From Oceanococcus sp. HetDA_MAG_MS8 (GTDB taxonomy: Bacteria; Pseudomonadota; Gammaproteobacteria; Nevskiales; Oceanococcaceae), in NCBI GenBank assembly GCA_019192445.1, contig JAHCMK010000003.1, positions 310,001 to 374,000 on the forward strand: 64,000 bases of DNA, in the 5' to 3' direction. Below are positions 26,566 through 35,175 of this stretch, one piece after another (the stretch's first letter is position 1; the number at the start of each line of letters is the position of its first letter). The translations under genes and the position numbers were made by a program. The notes beneath the pieces are model-generated. The model was not told the DNA's origin. It worked only from the letters and a program-made list of their open reading frames with translations, and did not search any database.

Positions 26566-27270
26566 CTAAGGTGCGCTCACAGGGCGTGGCCGCACAATAG
26601 AATGATGGATCCAGCCGACGAGGGCGTCATCATTGACGGCGGCATGCACCCAGTCCCCGTTGCGGTTCAATTCGGTGAGCTGGGCGCCCTGGGTTAAGCC
26701 GCGCAGAATTTTTGAATTCAGTGAGGCCTGGTCGCGAAAGTTTGCGCGTTCGACGCTGACCTCAAGTTGGCCGCCTAGCACTGCCGAGTATTCCTTGAGT
26801 AACAGTAGCCTTTGGCCGCTGCTATCTTCGTCTAGTTGGCTGAGAACAACCCGGGCTAACGCGTCGGCGTCACGAATACCTGCAGCAGTTGATTTGAGCA
26901 GGTACTGGGCGGCTTGGCCTAAATTGCGGCGTACGCCACGGCCGCCGAGGCGATACAAGTTGCCGATGGCCAACCACGCTTCTGGCTGGCCGGCGCTGGC
27001 CGCGTCTTGCCATAGCGCTAAGGCCTGTGCGTCATCCAAGATCAGACCATAGCCGTTGTGATACATCCAGCCCAGATTCAGCAGGGCATCCGCGTCACCT
27101 TGGTCGGCCAAGGCGCGCCATAAGCAGTAGGCAATGGCGTAGTTGCCGCGTTGGGCCTCAAGCGCAGCTTGCTCGGCAGGCGGCATCTGCTGAGCCTGGC
27201 TTGTGGCACTGCTCAACAGCAGCAGGCTCATTGCGAAATAGTGATAACACCGACGTCTTTGTAGCATCAC
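26566..27270 (-). CDS. Sel1-repeat protein with C-terminal SH3-like domain
   Basis: This 234-residue protein has an N-terminal signal segment (FAMSLLLLSSATSQAQQ). Sel1-like repeats follow: ADALLNLGWMYHNGYGLILD and AWLAIGNLYRLGGRGVRRNL. From about residue 165 a bacterial SH3-like domain is visible (VERANFRDQASLNSKILRGL, then NRNGDWVHAAVNDDALVGWI). Sel1 repeats usually mediate protein contacts and SH3b domains often bind cell-wall components, so an envelope scaffold role is plausible. The exact start among MM and the later Met is not fixed. Convergent with the lytic transglycosylase gene. Confidence 0.75.
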   Translation of the reverse strand: MMLQRRRCYHYFAMSLLLLSSATSQAQQMPPAEQAALEAQRGNYAIAYCLWRALADQGDADALLNLGWMYHNGYGLILDDAQALALWQDAASAGQPEAWLAIGNLYRLGGRGVRRNLGQAAQYLLKSTAAGIRDADALARVVLSQLDEDSSGQRLLLLKEYSAVLGGQLEVSVERANFRDQASLNSKILRGLTQGAQLTELNRNGDWVHAAVNDDALVGWIHHSIVRPRPVSAP

Positions 27271-27477
27271 CCAGCTGAGTCCTCTGTGCTTTGGTCAAAG
27301 GGAAGCGCTACCGGGGGCATGTTGTGAGTACAGGCAGCACAGCCGCCATGCTTGAACCAGGCCACGAGCCAATGGATAGCTAAAAACCGGCTCAGGATTA
27401 AGGGCGGATGGGTGTGCACTGCGCCAGACGGCGGGCGTTCCGGGTGGCTGTCTCGCGTAGACCCGTCGTCACTGCGG

Positions 27478-27500
27478 CTTAGCTGCCAATGGCAGCTAAG
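27478..27500. terminator. Hairpin after the ATP-grasp gene
   Basis: CTTAGCTGCC (27478-27487) and GGCAGCTAAG (27491-27500) form a perfect 10-bp stem with a three-base loop, 15 bases beyond the ATP-grasp stop. No T-run in the direction of transcription. Confidence 0.45.
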
Positions 27501-27515
27501 GGCAAGGCCGGCGAT

Positions 27516-28562
27516 TCAGAAGTAAAACTCCTGATGCAGGTCCGGGTCGGGGAGCGTGGAGCTTGGCGTGGAATTGGGGTCGAAATCCGGCACGCTCATG
27601 CGCACTCTGGCTAGTGCGTCGCTGGGGATCTCTGGCAACGCGGCAATCCGCTCTAAGGCCGGCGCTAAGCCTTGGCCGGTCGCCAATTGAATGGAAAGGC
27701 CAGGGCGTGCGTTGAGCTCCAGCATTAAAGGTCCAAGCTGCCGATCCAGCACAATATCGACGCCCAAATAACCGAGGGGAGCCAGTTCATAACAGCGAGC
27801 TGCCAACAGCAGCAGCTCAGGCCAGTGGGGAATGGCAAAGTGCGCCAACTGGGCCCCGGTGTCCGGGTGCTGCTGAACCGGAGCGTTATGGTGAACGCCG
27901 CCAACAGTATGGCCTGTGGCAAGGTTGACACCGGCGCCCACTGCGCCTTGATGCAAATTGGCTTTGCCGTCGGATTCTCGTGTGGGCAGGCGAACCATGG
28001 CGCAGACCGGAACCCCGCGAAACACCAAAGTGCGGATATCTGGCACACCGTGATGCGTAATAGGGGCAAATACCGGGTCGAAGTCGACGCAGTACTCCAC
28101 CATCGCCTGGTCCGGCATGCCACCGAGGCTGAACATGCCGGACAAGATGTTAGAGGCGTGATGCTGCAGGGCGTCTAGGCTAATGGGCTGGCCGCCAGCG
28201 CGAACAAAGTCCTGACCTTGGCGGCCGTTAATGACCACAATGCCTTCACCGCCCGCTCCATGGGCCGGTTTGATCACGAAGCGCTCATGTCGCTCGAGTA
28301 GCGCCGCGAGGCCAGCGATGTCGTGCTCGGTATGAATGGCAGCATACAGCTCTGGCACATGGATGCCTGCCGCTTCGGCGAGTTTTTTGGTACGTAGCTT
28401 GTCGTCGACCAACGGATAAAGACGGCGCTGATTGTAGCGGGCAATGTAATGCCCATTGCGGGCATTCATGCCGACGATGCCCGCAGCCTTGAGCGCTTGC
28501 CAGGGCCACTTCACGGCGAGCCTTTGTTCGAGCCGGGTAGCCAGACGCTGCGGAAGCGCCAT
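27516..28562 (-). CDS. RimK-like ATP-grasp ligase (alpha-L-glutamate ligase-like)
   Basis: The 348-residue protein is an ATP-grasp enzyme related to RimK, expected to join an amino acid to a carboxylate using ATP. Visible are GIVGMNARNGHYIARYN near residue 30, the ATP-binding HERFVIKPAHGAGGEGIVVI, and the Mg-binding DIVLDRQLGPLMLELNARPG near the C-terminus. Its substrate is not known. It lies in a three-gene cluster with the 7TM inactive transglutaminase (52-base overlap) and a retropepsin-like protein, a conserved neighbourhood described in comparative studies of ATP-grasp amidoligases. Together they may build and release a peptide-like product or modification. The ligase is probably cytoplasmic. 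Confidence 0.85.
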   Translation of the reverse strand: MALPQRLATRLEQRLAVKWPWQALKAAGIVGMNARNGHYIARYNQRRLYPLVDDKLRTKKLAEAAGIHVPELYAAIHTEHDIAGLAALLERHERFVIKPAHGAGGEGIVVINGRQGQDFVRAGGQPISLDALQHHASNILSGMFSLGGMPDQAMVEYCVDFDPVFAPITHHGVPDIRTLVFRGVPVCAMVRLPTRESDGKANLHQGAVGAGVNLATGHTVGGVHHNAPVQQHPDTGAQLAHFAIPHWPELLLLAARCYELAPLGYLGVDIVLDRQLGPLMLELNARPGLSIQLATGQGLAPALERIAALPEIPSDALARVRMSVPDFDPNSTPSSTLPDPDLHQEFYF

Positions 28563-30040
28563 AACTCACTCAGGCGGTAGCCGGTGTAGCGTCCGAGCAG
28601 CAAAGTCGCGGCGAGCACGATGAGCAAAATTTCTGGGAAGATCCCCACCAGATGTTGTAGCTGCCGATGCGTCATCAGCAAAAAGGCGAGGGCGGCGACC
28701 AAGAGGCTGCCCAGACCTTGGGTCAGGGCGTCTCTAGGGCCATGTTCTTCCCAGACTATGGACATGCGCTCAATGGTCATGGCCAAAATCACCATGGGGA
28801 ATAGGGCAATTGACAGGCCACGGTCAAAGCCCAGCCTGTAGGAGGCCATGCTGAAGAGCAGCATGAGCAAAATGACCAAGGTGAGTACTGCGGCCAGCCT
28901 GGGTACCAGTAGCAATTTCAGGTGCTCAAGCCAAAAGCGCATGGCTAATCCGGCAGCGACTACGGACGAGAACAGCACCACGCCCCATAACAACTCGGTT
29001 TCTCGAAAAGCCAAAGCAATAAGCACCGGCATAAAGGTGCCGAAGGTGCGGATGCCAATGACGTTACGCAGCAGCACCACCAGTAGCGCCCCAAAGGGCA
29101 CCATCAACATGATGGTGTAGGTGTTCTGCACATGTAAGGGCAAGCCCAAAAGGGAGAACTGTGCCAAGGGCGCATTTAATCCGCGGGCGAGGTCTAGGGT
29201 GCGGGCTTCGGCGCGGCGCACAGCAAAGCGCAGGTCGGCGTTGCTGACGCCCTCACTCATTAAGGGGCGTTGGCGACTGTGATGCCACACCAAAAACTCT
29301 GCTGGTCGACCCATATCGCCCGTTTGCGGATCAAACATCAGCCATTGCTGCTCGTTATGCACCTCCAGCATGGGCCTCAGGCGGCCTTCAAGTAGGCCAT
29401 GCTTGAGGTCTAGGCCATGCACCACCCGCGCAGGTATGCGTGCGCCTGCCAGTAAGTCGACGATTTGTTGGGCTTGGGCCTCAAGGCTGCGGGCCTCATC
29501 TTGAAGCAGCGCAATGGCTGGGTCCGCGGTATCTCGGCGCAGAGCTAATATGAGCTGGCGGGCAAAGCTGGCGATGTCGGCAGATTGGGTGCGCACATCG
29601 GCCAGTAGCTTCTCAATAGCAGGTCGGTATAGCTCCGGGTAATCAGGAACCTCGGGATAGCCAGGAAAGGTGTTGGTTTGGCGACCGGCAGTGCTGCGCG
29701 CATTGACCGAAATTCTGTAGTACAGCGCTTGCGGGCCGAAGGCTCTGCGCGCCGACAGCAAGGCCCGGCGCTGCCCATCGACACGTTCTTGCGCCAGCCC
29801 ATAATCGCGAATTACGAAGTCTTCGTCGAGAATGGTGAAGCCAGGTGGGTCTTCTGGCAGGGCCCAGCTTAGTTTGACCCGGCCATCGCCACGGAAGCTC
29901 GCACGCGCTTCGATGGTCCAGGTGGCTGAGGTTTGGTCCGGGCTGAAAGGCAAACCGAGTTCGCGATGCTTGATATTCATCGTCAGCAGCGCCGTGATGC
30001 ACAGGGCTGCAGCAAGCCAGACAACGGGGTGGAGCTTCAT
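28511..30040 (-). CDS. Inactive transglutaminase fused to seven transmembrane helices
   Basis: The protein (509 residues) starts with a membrane anchor (VVWLAAALCITALLTMNIKH), then a periplasmic domain of about 270 residues resembling a transglutaminase without its catalytic set. The C-terminal half is a 7TM domain: YTIMLMVPFGALLVVLLRNV, GTFMPVLIALAFRETELLWG and LTLVILLMLLFSMASYRLGF are clear helices. This matches the 7TM_transglut architecture that accompanies RimK-like ATP-grasp and retropepsin-like genes. It could act as a transporter or receptor; function is not established. It overlaps the retropepsin-like gene by four bases and the ATP-grasp gene by 52. Confidence 0.85.
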   Translation of the reverse strand: MKLHPVVWLAAALCITALLTMNIKHRELGLPFSPDQTSATWTIEARASFRGDGRVKLSWALPEDPPGFTILDEDFVIRDYGLAQERVDGQRRALLSARRAFGPQALYYRISVNARSTAGRQTNTFPGYPEVPDYPELYRPAIEKLLADVRTQSADIASFARQLILALRRDTADPAIALLQDEARSLEAQAQQIVDLLAGARIPARVVHGLDLKHGLLEGRLRPMLEVHNEQQWLMFDPQTGDMGRPAEFLVWHHSRQRPLMSEGVSNADLRFAVRRAEARTLDLARGLNAPLAQFSLLGLPLHVQNTYTIMLMVPFGALLVVLLRNVIGIRTFGTFMPVLIALAFRETELLWGVVLFSSVVAAGLAMRFWLEHLKLLLVPRLAAVLTLVILLMLLFSMASYRLGFDRGLSIALFPMVILAMTIERMSIVWEEHGPRDALTQGLGSLLVAALAFLLMTHRQLQHLVGIFPEILLIVLAATLLLGRYTGYRLSELWRFRSVWLPGSNKGSP

Positions 30041-30549
30041 GAGGGTTGCTCAGAGCATTGGGCGTCGGTGATGAAAGTTTCGCTGGGGTCCACGATGGCC
30101 ACACCTCGCAAAAAGCGCCGGCCGAGGAGCACGGGATAAATAAAACGCGAGCGGTCGGCCAAGGTGAACTGGGCCTCATGCCACTGCTGCCCTAGGCAAA
30201 ACTGCATCATGACTACGGGGCGACGGTCGTATTCACCTTCATGCTCCTTAATACGCACTCCGCGTACTTTGGGCCGCTCCAGCTCCAATGTGTGCTGGCG
30301 CCCATCGGCATCTTCTACGTCCAATACGAAACGCACCCAGGTCTCATCAGCGCGTTCAAACAATTCGATCTGGGTAGCATGGAGTGAGGAAGTCAGCGCG
30401 CCGGTATCTAGCTTGGCCTTGAGGGGGATTCCCGCCGGCGCGATCCGAAGTTTTTCTACCCAGCCCATGGTCTGGGCCTCTGCCCAGACTGCACCGGCCC
30501 ATGCGCTCAGTGCGGCCAGTAGCACCGCACACCATTGCTTGGCCTGCAT
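30037..30549 (-). CDS. Retropepsin-like aspartic protease (annotated family: ATP-dependent zinc protease)
   Basis: This protein (170 residues) has a signal peptide (CAVLLAALSAWAGAVWAEAQ) and one retropepsin-like domain. The catalytic aspartate motif is KAKLDTGALTSSLHA, with ARPVVMM-like strand and LLGRRFLRGVAIVDPS near the end. The family name carries zinc protease, but the DTGA motif points to an aspartic protease fold. It is probably periplasmic and may process the product of the neighbouring ATP-grasp ligase, by inference. I start at the ATG at 30549, which has GTGAGGAC upstream; the frame extends 16 residues further but would overlap the divergent promoter. Confidence 0.82.
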   Translation of the reverse strand: MQAKQWCAVLLAALSAWAGAVWAEAQTMGWVEKLRIAPAGIPLKAKLDTGALTSSLHATQIELFERADETWVRFVLDVEDADGRQHTLELERPKVRGVRIKEHEGEYDRRPVVMMQFCLGQQWHEAQFTLADRSRFIYPVLLGRRFLRGVAIVDPSETFITDAQCSEQPS

Positions 30550-30573
30550 CGATGTCCTCACTACGGTTGTTCC

Positions 30574-30579
30574 TATAAT
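30574..30579 (+). promoter_or_regulatory. Perfect TATAAT just before the deacylase start
   Basis: TATAAT ends six bases before the ATG at 30586. If it is a -10 element, transcription would begin at or next to the A of the start codon. No good -35 sequence was found 17 bases upstream, so this is a tentative call. Confidence 0.35.
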
Positions 30580-30585
30580 GGGGGA

Positions 30586-31749
30586 ATGGTACTGCAAGCA
30601 CTCCGACTCCTCGTCTTTGCCCTATTGACGACTCCATGCTGGGGGCAGGACGAGCAGCCTGCAGCTGCCAGCCCTACACCCACGCCGCTGCCGGCCATGG
30701 AGCTGCTGGGCCAAACTGTGCAGGCCGGGCTACGCGCCCGCTTGTCATGGCGTACGGGCTTTGGTTACGGGCTGAATGAGGAGCCTGTGCCGGTATTGGT
30801 AAGCCATGGTGGCCAGGCCGGGCCGGTGTTATGCCTCACGGCTGCCGTCCACGGGGATGAGCTCAATGGAATTGAGATTGTCCGCCGCATTATGACCTTG
30901 GCCCAGCCCAATGATTTACGGGGCACGGTCATTGGTGTGCCGGTGGTGAATGTGCATGGGTTCCACCGCCGCAGCCGTTATCTTCCGGACCGCCGGGATC
31001 TGAATAGGCACTTTCCAGGGTCTGCTACAGGTTCCTTTGCCTCGCGCGTAGCGCATGATTTTTTCACTCGAGTCATTCGCCACTGCAGCATCTTGGTCGA
31101 TGTACACACGGGCTCGTTTTATCGCAGCAATTTGCCGCAACTCCGTGCCGATTTGCGCGATGAGGCCATCTTGGATCTCACGCAATATTTTGGGGCGATG
31201 ACCGTGCTCCATTCGCGCCCTGCAGAAGGAACCTTGCGACGGGCAGCGCAAGATGCGAGCATACCCGCCGTCACCATGGAGGTCGGAGAGCCCAATCGTC
31301 TGCAAGCTGAAGATGTCGCGCTGGCTGTACGCGGGTTGAAAACCTTGTTGGCAGGCTTGGAGATGATCGGCAGTCGGCCAATTTGGGATCGCGCGCAGCC
31401 GGTGTATTACGAGTCTGAGTGGGTGCGTGCGGACCGTGGCGGCATCTTGTTTTCCACTGTAGAGCTGGGGCAGAAAGTCCGCGCGGGAGAGGTTTTGGGC
31501 ACTGTGACGGACCCTTTATCCAATGTGTATGTGGAAATTGCCAGTCCTATTGACGGACGCGTGTTGGGCAAGGCTTTGAACCAATTCGTGATGCCAGGGT
31601 TCGCCGCATTTCGTATCGGCGTAGAGACCGCCGAGCCCGATGTGATTGTGGAGTCTGGGGTGCGCTCAGATCCTGAGGCGCAGTCAGACGATAGTGCGCT
31701 AGAGCAGCCCGATATGAGCCCGGTCGACGAGCAGGAGCGCTTGCCGTAG
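30586..31749 (+). CDS. Succinylglutamate desuccinylase/aspartoacylase family deacylase
   Basis: The 387-residue product is a zinc-dependent M14-like deacylase with a signal peptide (LRLLVFALLTTPCWGQ). Zinc ligands are visible in AAVHGDELNGIEIV and ILVDVHTGSFYRSN, and the catalytic Glu is likely in AVTMEVGEPN. The C-terminal part (GQKVRAGEVLGTVTDPL) has a beta-barrel typical of the family. Export plus divergence from the ATP-grasp/7TM/retropepsin genes suggests a shared pathway, such as hydrolysing an amide product in the periplasm; that is inference. The acidic 35-residue tail is unusual. The start is chosen for the signal peptide; the open frame reaches 30535. Confidence 0.82.
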   Translation: MVLQALRLLVFALLTTPCWGQDEQPAAASPTPTPLPAMELLGQTVQAGLRARLSWRTGFGYGLNEEPVPVLVSHGGQAGPVLCLTAAVHGDELNGIEIVRRIMTLAQPNDLRGTVIGVPVVNVHGFHRRSRYLPDRRDLNRHFPGSATGSFASRVAHDFFTRVIRHCSILVDVHTGSFYRSNLPQLRADLRDEAILDLTQYFGAMTVLHSRPAEGTLRRAAQDASIPAVTMEVGEPNRLQAEDVALAVRGLKTLLAGLEMIGSRPIWDRAQPVYYESEWVRADRGGILFSTVELGQKVRAGEVLGTVTDPLSNVYVEIASPIDGRVLGKALNQFVMPGFAAFRIGVETAEPDVIVESGVRSDPEAQSDDSALEQPDMSPVDEQERLP

Positions 31750-31769
31750 AGCGGCCTTCATTGACGGAA

Positions 31770-31795
31770 CAAGGCCTGGCCAAGGCCAGGCCTTG
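31770..31795. terminator. Bidirectional hairpin between deacylase and oligopeptidase genes
   Basis: CAAGGCCTGG (31770-31779) and CCAGGCCTTG (31786-31795) form a perfect 10-bp stem with a six-base loop, between two convergent genes 52 bases apart. A short TCTTG follows on the plus strand. Confidence 0.65.
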
Positions 31796-31801
31796 TCTTG
31801 C

Positions 31802-33844
31802 TCAGGCCGCCGCTGCTAAGCCGTCTTGCTCCAACAAAGCCTCAATTTGCGGGGGGCGTCCCCGGAAGCGCTGATAGAGCACGGCGGCGTCTTCGCTACC
31901 ACCACGCCGGAGGATGGCATCGCGGAACCTGGCGCCGGTGCTGGGGTTGAATAAGCCCTCTTCTTTAAAGGCGCCAAAGGCATCGGCAGAGAGCACTTCT
32001 GCCCATTTGTAGCTGTAGTAGCCAGCCGCATAGCCGCCCGCAAAAATATGCGAAAAGCTGTTGGCAAATCGGTTGTATGCGGGCGGTCGTACTACCGCAA
32101 CCTCGCTGCGCACTTGTTCCAGCACGGCGCCGATATCACCCGCTTGGTCACTGCAGTAGTCCCGGTGCAGCCTTAAGTCGAAAAGCGCGAACTCAATCTG
32201 GCGTAGCGTGGCCAAGCCTGCGTTATAACTGCGGCTTTGCTGCAACTGTTCCAGCATTGGCTCTGGCAGCGGTTGGTCGGACTCGATATGGCGGGCGAAG
32301 ATGTCCAGCGCCTCGCGCTCCCAGCACCAGTTCTCCAGAAACTGACTGGGTAGCTCTACCGCATCCCAAGGCACACCATTGATGCCACCAACGCTGGGCA
32401 GATCGATCTCCGTGAGCATATGGTGCAGGCCATGACCAAACTCATGGAACAGCGTGAGCACTTCATCGTGGGTCAGTAAAGCGGGTTGATCACCGACGGG
32501 AGCCCGAAAATTACAGGTGAGGGTGGCAATAGGTAGGCGCGCGCTCTGCTTCCCAGTGTAAAGACTGGCGCAATCTCCCATCCACGCTCCACCACGCTTT
32601 TTCTCGCGGGCGTAGAGGTCGGTATAGAACCATGCAATCTGCTGCCCGTGCTCATCGTCGACCGCAAAGGCTTGGGCTTCGGCATGCCACAAGGGGATGG
32701 CGACAGGCCGCACTTGAATGCCGAAGAGTTTTTGGGCCACCGAAAACAGACCTTGAAGCACCTGTGGCAGGGCGAAGTAAGGCCGCAGCTTCTCGTCCGA
32801 CAAGCCCAAAGTGGACTCTTTATGCTTTTCGGCCCAGTAGGCCATATCCCAGGCTGCTAGCGGTGTGTCCGCGCCGTGTTCGGCGGCAAAGGCATTGAGC
32901 GCGGCCAGTTGTGCTTGGGCGGCAGGCTTGGCCTTGTGCGCGAGGTCCAACAAAAATTGCTCGACGGCGTCTGGCGACTCGGCCATCTTGGGCACCAAGG
33001 ACACTTGCGCGAAATTGGCATAGCCCAGAAGTTGGGCTTCCTCGTGCCTTAAGGCCAAGATTTGCTGCATTAAGGGCAGGTTGTCTGGGCCGCCATTTTG
33101 GGGACTCTGATCGGAGGCGCGAGTGACAAAGGCCTGGTAAATCTCCTCACGCAGTGCCCGGTCATCCGCATAGGTGATGATGGCATTGAAGCTGGGGTAG
33201 TCCAGGCCGTAAATGTAGCCCTCTTCGTCGCGTGCCTGGGCCTTGGCGCGCCCCTGCGCCAGAGCGGATTCAGGCAGGCCCGCTAATCGGCTGCTATCAC
33301 GCAGGTGCAGATGCCAGCCATCGGTCGCATCCAGTAATTGGGTTTCAAAGCGGTTGCTCAACTCCGCGAGTTGTTGCTGGATTTCCGCAAAACGGGCCTT
33401 GGATGCGGGCTCCAAATCCACACCGGACAAGCGAAAGTCGCGCAGGCTGTGGTCTACAATTTGGCGTTGCTCGGGGCTGAGGTTGGGTTGCTCAGACAGG
33501 GCCTTCCAGGCTGCGAACAGCTGCGGGTTTTGCCCCATTTCGGTGGAATAGGCAGTGAGCTTGGGAAGGCAGGCCTCATAAGCTGCGCGCCATTCTTCGG
33601 TGTTGTTCACACTGTGCAGATGAGCGCCAGGTGAGAAGGCTTCATGGAGCTGTTGCTCTAGCTCTTCTAAAGGCGCGCCAAAATTGTCCCAGGTGAAGCT
33701 GTCTTGCTGCAGCAGGGCGGCGATGGCATCCCGGCTGCGCTGGAGGATGGCGTCAACCGCTGGTTCCAGGTGGGCTGGCTGTATGTCAGCCCATGGCGGT
33801 ACCGGCCCCTGCCAGTCCAGCAGCGGGTTATGCGGGCTGCTCAT
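31802..33844 (-). CDS. prlC: Oligopeptidase A (M3 metallopeptidase)
   Basis: The 680-residue product equals the length of E. coli oligopeptidase A (PrlC/OpdA), a cytoplasmic zinc endopeptidase that degrades short peptides and cleaved signal peptides. The zinc site LFHEFGHGLHHMLTEIDL lies near residue 465, with SVGGINGVPWDAVELPSQF after it, as in thimet-type M3 enzymes. The N-terminal part (DIQPAHLEPAVDAIL) matches the family. Its ATG overlaps the stop of the upstream saccharopine-dehydrogenase-like gene by four bases (ATGA), so both are co-translated. Confidence 0.94.
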   Translation of the reverse strand: MSSPHNPLLDWQGPVPPWADIQPAHLEPAVDAILQRSRDAIAALLQQDSFTWDNFGAPLEELEQQLHEAFSPGAHLHSVNNTEEWRAAYEACLPKLTAYSTEMGQNPQLFAAWKALSEQPNLSPEQRQIVDHSLRDFRLSGVDLEPASKARFAEIQQQLAELSNRFETQLLDATDGWHLHLRDSSRLAGLPESALAQGRAKAQARDEEGYIYGLDYPSFNAIITYADDRALREEIYQAFVTRASDQSPQNGGPDNLPLMQQILALRHEEAQLLGYANFAQVSLVPKMAESPDAVEQFLLDLAHKAKPAAQAQLAALNAFAAEHGADTPLAAWDMAYWAEKHKESTLGLSDEKLRPYFALPQVLQGLFSVAQKLFGIQVRPVAIPLWHAEAQAFAVDDEHGQQIAWFYTDLYAREKKRGGAWMGDCASLYTGKQSARLPIATLTCNFRAPVGDQPALLTHDEVLTLFHEFGHGLHHMLTEIDLPSVGGINGVPWDAVELPSQFLENWCWEREALDIFARHIESDQPLPEPMLEQLQQSRSYNAGLATLRQIEFALFDLRLHRDYCSDQAGDIGAVLEQVRSEVAVVRPPAYNRFANSFSHIFAGGYAAGYYSYKWAEVLSADAFGAFKEEGLFNPSTGARFRDAILRRGGSEDAAVLYQRFRGRPPQIEALLEQDGLAAAA

Positions 33845-35070
33845 TGCAGCACCTCGAAACGCAGTCCTGCATGGGCTTCTAGCCGCTTGCGTAGAGCATC
33901 ACCCAGCGCCGAGGCCGGGGTCCAGAAACCACCAGCCAGGTCGGGTACATCCTGGGCCAAACAGGCGGCGGCTTCGCCCAGCATTTTGGCGGTGGATCCG
34001 TAGCCGGGGTCGCGGTCGCCGGTGACCTTCGTCACCAAGGACTGGCCGTCTGCAGTACGCGCGTAGAAACGGTAATCCCAAAAGCCAGCTTCTTGAGCCG
34101 CAGGACTGGGGCCCTCGCCGGGGGCGGGTAGAAAAGTTTTTTCCATCAGCCAGCGAGTCGGAGGTAGCGCGGCTCCGGCAAAGAAGGCGCCCAGGGCCGC
34201 TGTCATTCCCATGGCTGCAACGCGCCCGCCCAAGCCAGCACCCGTCAGCATGGCTTCGTCATAGAGGAAGTCTTCGCCCCAGTCGTAGCCCAAGAGGAAG
34301 TTGGAGCGGTGCACCACACGGGTATTGATGGCGGCCATCACGAAAGGAGCCACCCAGCGCTGGGCGTCGCTGTCGTACTGGGCACCGCTTACGTTGGGCT
34401 GGCGGGTCTTAAGCTTTTTGTCGCTGGGGCAGAGTGAGTAGGGGTTTTGCAGGACTTTACGCACGGCAGGGTTCGCCATGACTTCTTTGGCCGCGTTCAC
34501 CATGCTGGCGACCGTGCCTCCCGAGAAAGTGCCACGCATGGCCTTAACGCGTAGCTTGACCCGCTGAGCGCGCTGGCCAAAGCGGCTCTGAGCCTGCTCC
34601 TGAGTGTAGGCCACGCCCAGGTCCGAGGGGATAGAGTCGAAGCCGCAGCAATGCACGATGCGCGCGCCATTGGCGGCTGCCGTTTGCGCATGCTCGTCCA
34701 GCATGCGTGCGATCCACTGCACTTCTCCGGTGAGGTCGCAATAGTCGGTGCCAGTTTCGGCGCAGACCTTAACCAAGGTCGACCCGTATAAAGCGTAGGG
34801 GCCAACCGTGGAAACCACGACTTTGGTCGACTCGCATAAACGCTTCAGTCCGGCTTCGTCGGCAGCATCAACGGCGATAAGTTCGATCTGCTCGGCCTTA
34901 TCTCCCAGCTTGCTGCGGACCTCGGCGAGCTTGGCAGGGTTACGCCCGGCCATGGCCCAGCGCAGGCTTTTGCCATCCACGCCGTGCCGGTTGTAGAGGT
35001 ATTGGGCCAAAATTTGACCTACAAAACTGGTGGCTCCGAAGACCACGACATCAAACTTAGGAGCGGTCAT
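33841..35070 (-). CDS. Saccharopine dehydrogenase-like NAD(P)-binding protein (trans-acting enoyl reductase type)
   Basis: This 409-residue protein starts MTAPKFDVVVFGATSFVGQI, a Rossmann fold with GATSFVG near residue 11. TVGPYALYGSTLVKVCAETG and DYCDLTGEVQWIARMLD follow, features of the saccharopine dehydrogenase-like family that includes mycobacterial trans-acting enoyl reductase. A conserved HCCGFDSIPSDLGV segment is also visible. Its substrate is unknown; lipid metabolism is a guess from relatives. I use the ATG at 35070 rather than the open-frame start at 35109, because it begins at the family N-terminus. It overlaps prlC. Confidence 0.85.
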   Translation of the reverse strand: MTAPKFDVVVFGATSFVGQILAQYLYNRHGVDGKSLRWAMAGRNPAKLAEVRSKLGDKAEQIELIAVDAADEAGLKRLCESTKVVVSTVGPYALYGSTLVKVCAETGTDYCDLTGEVQWIARMLDEHAQTAAANGARIVHCCGFDSIPSDLGVAYTQEQAQSRFGQRAQRVKLRVKAMRGTFSGGTVASMVNAAKEVMANPAVRKVLQNPYSLCPSDKKLKTRQPNVSGAQYDSDAQRWVAPFVMAAINTRVVHRSNFLLGYDWGEDFLYDEAMLTGAGLGGRVAAMGMTAALGAFFAGAALPPTRWLMEKTFLPAPGEGPSPAAQEAGFWDYRFYARTADGQSLVTKVTGDRDPGYGSTAKMLGEAAACLAQDVPDLAGGFWTPASALGDALRKRLEAHAGLRFEVLQ

Positions 35071-35175
35071 CTGCAACTCGACTGAAAGTGTGGGGGCATT
35101 ATCACGCACCTGTTTGGGTTTTTGCTGTGCCTGGCGTGCACCTAGCGAGGCAGGCCCCCAACAGCTGCGAGTTGC

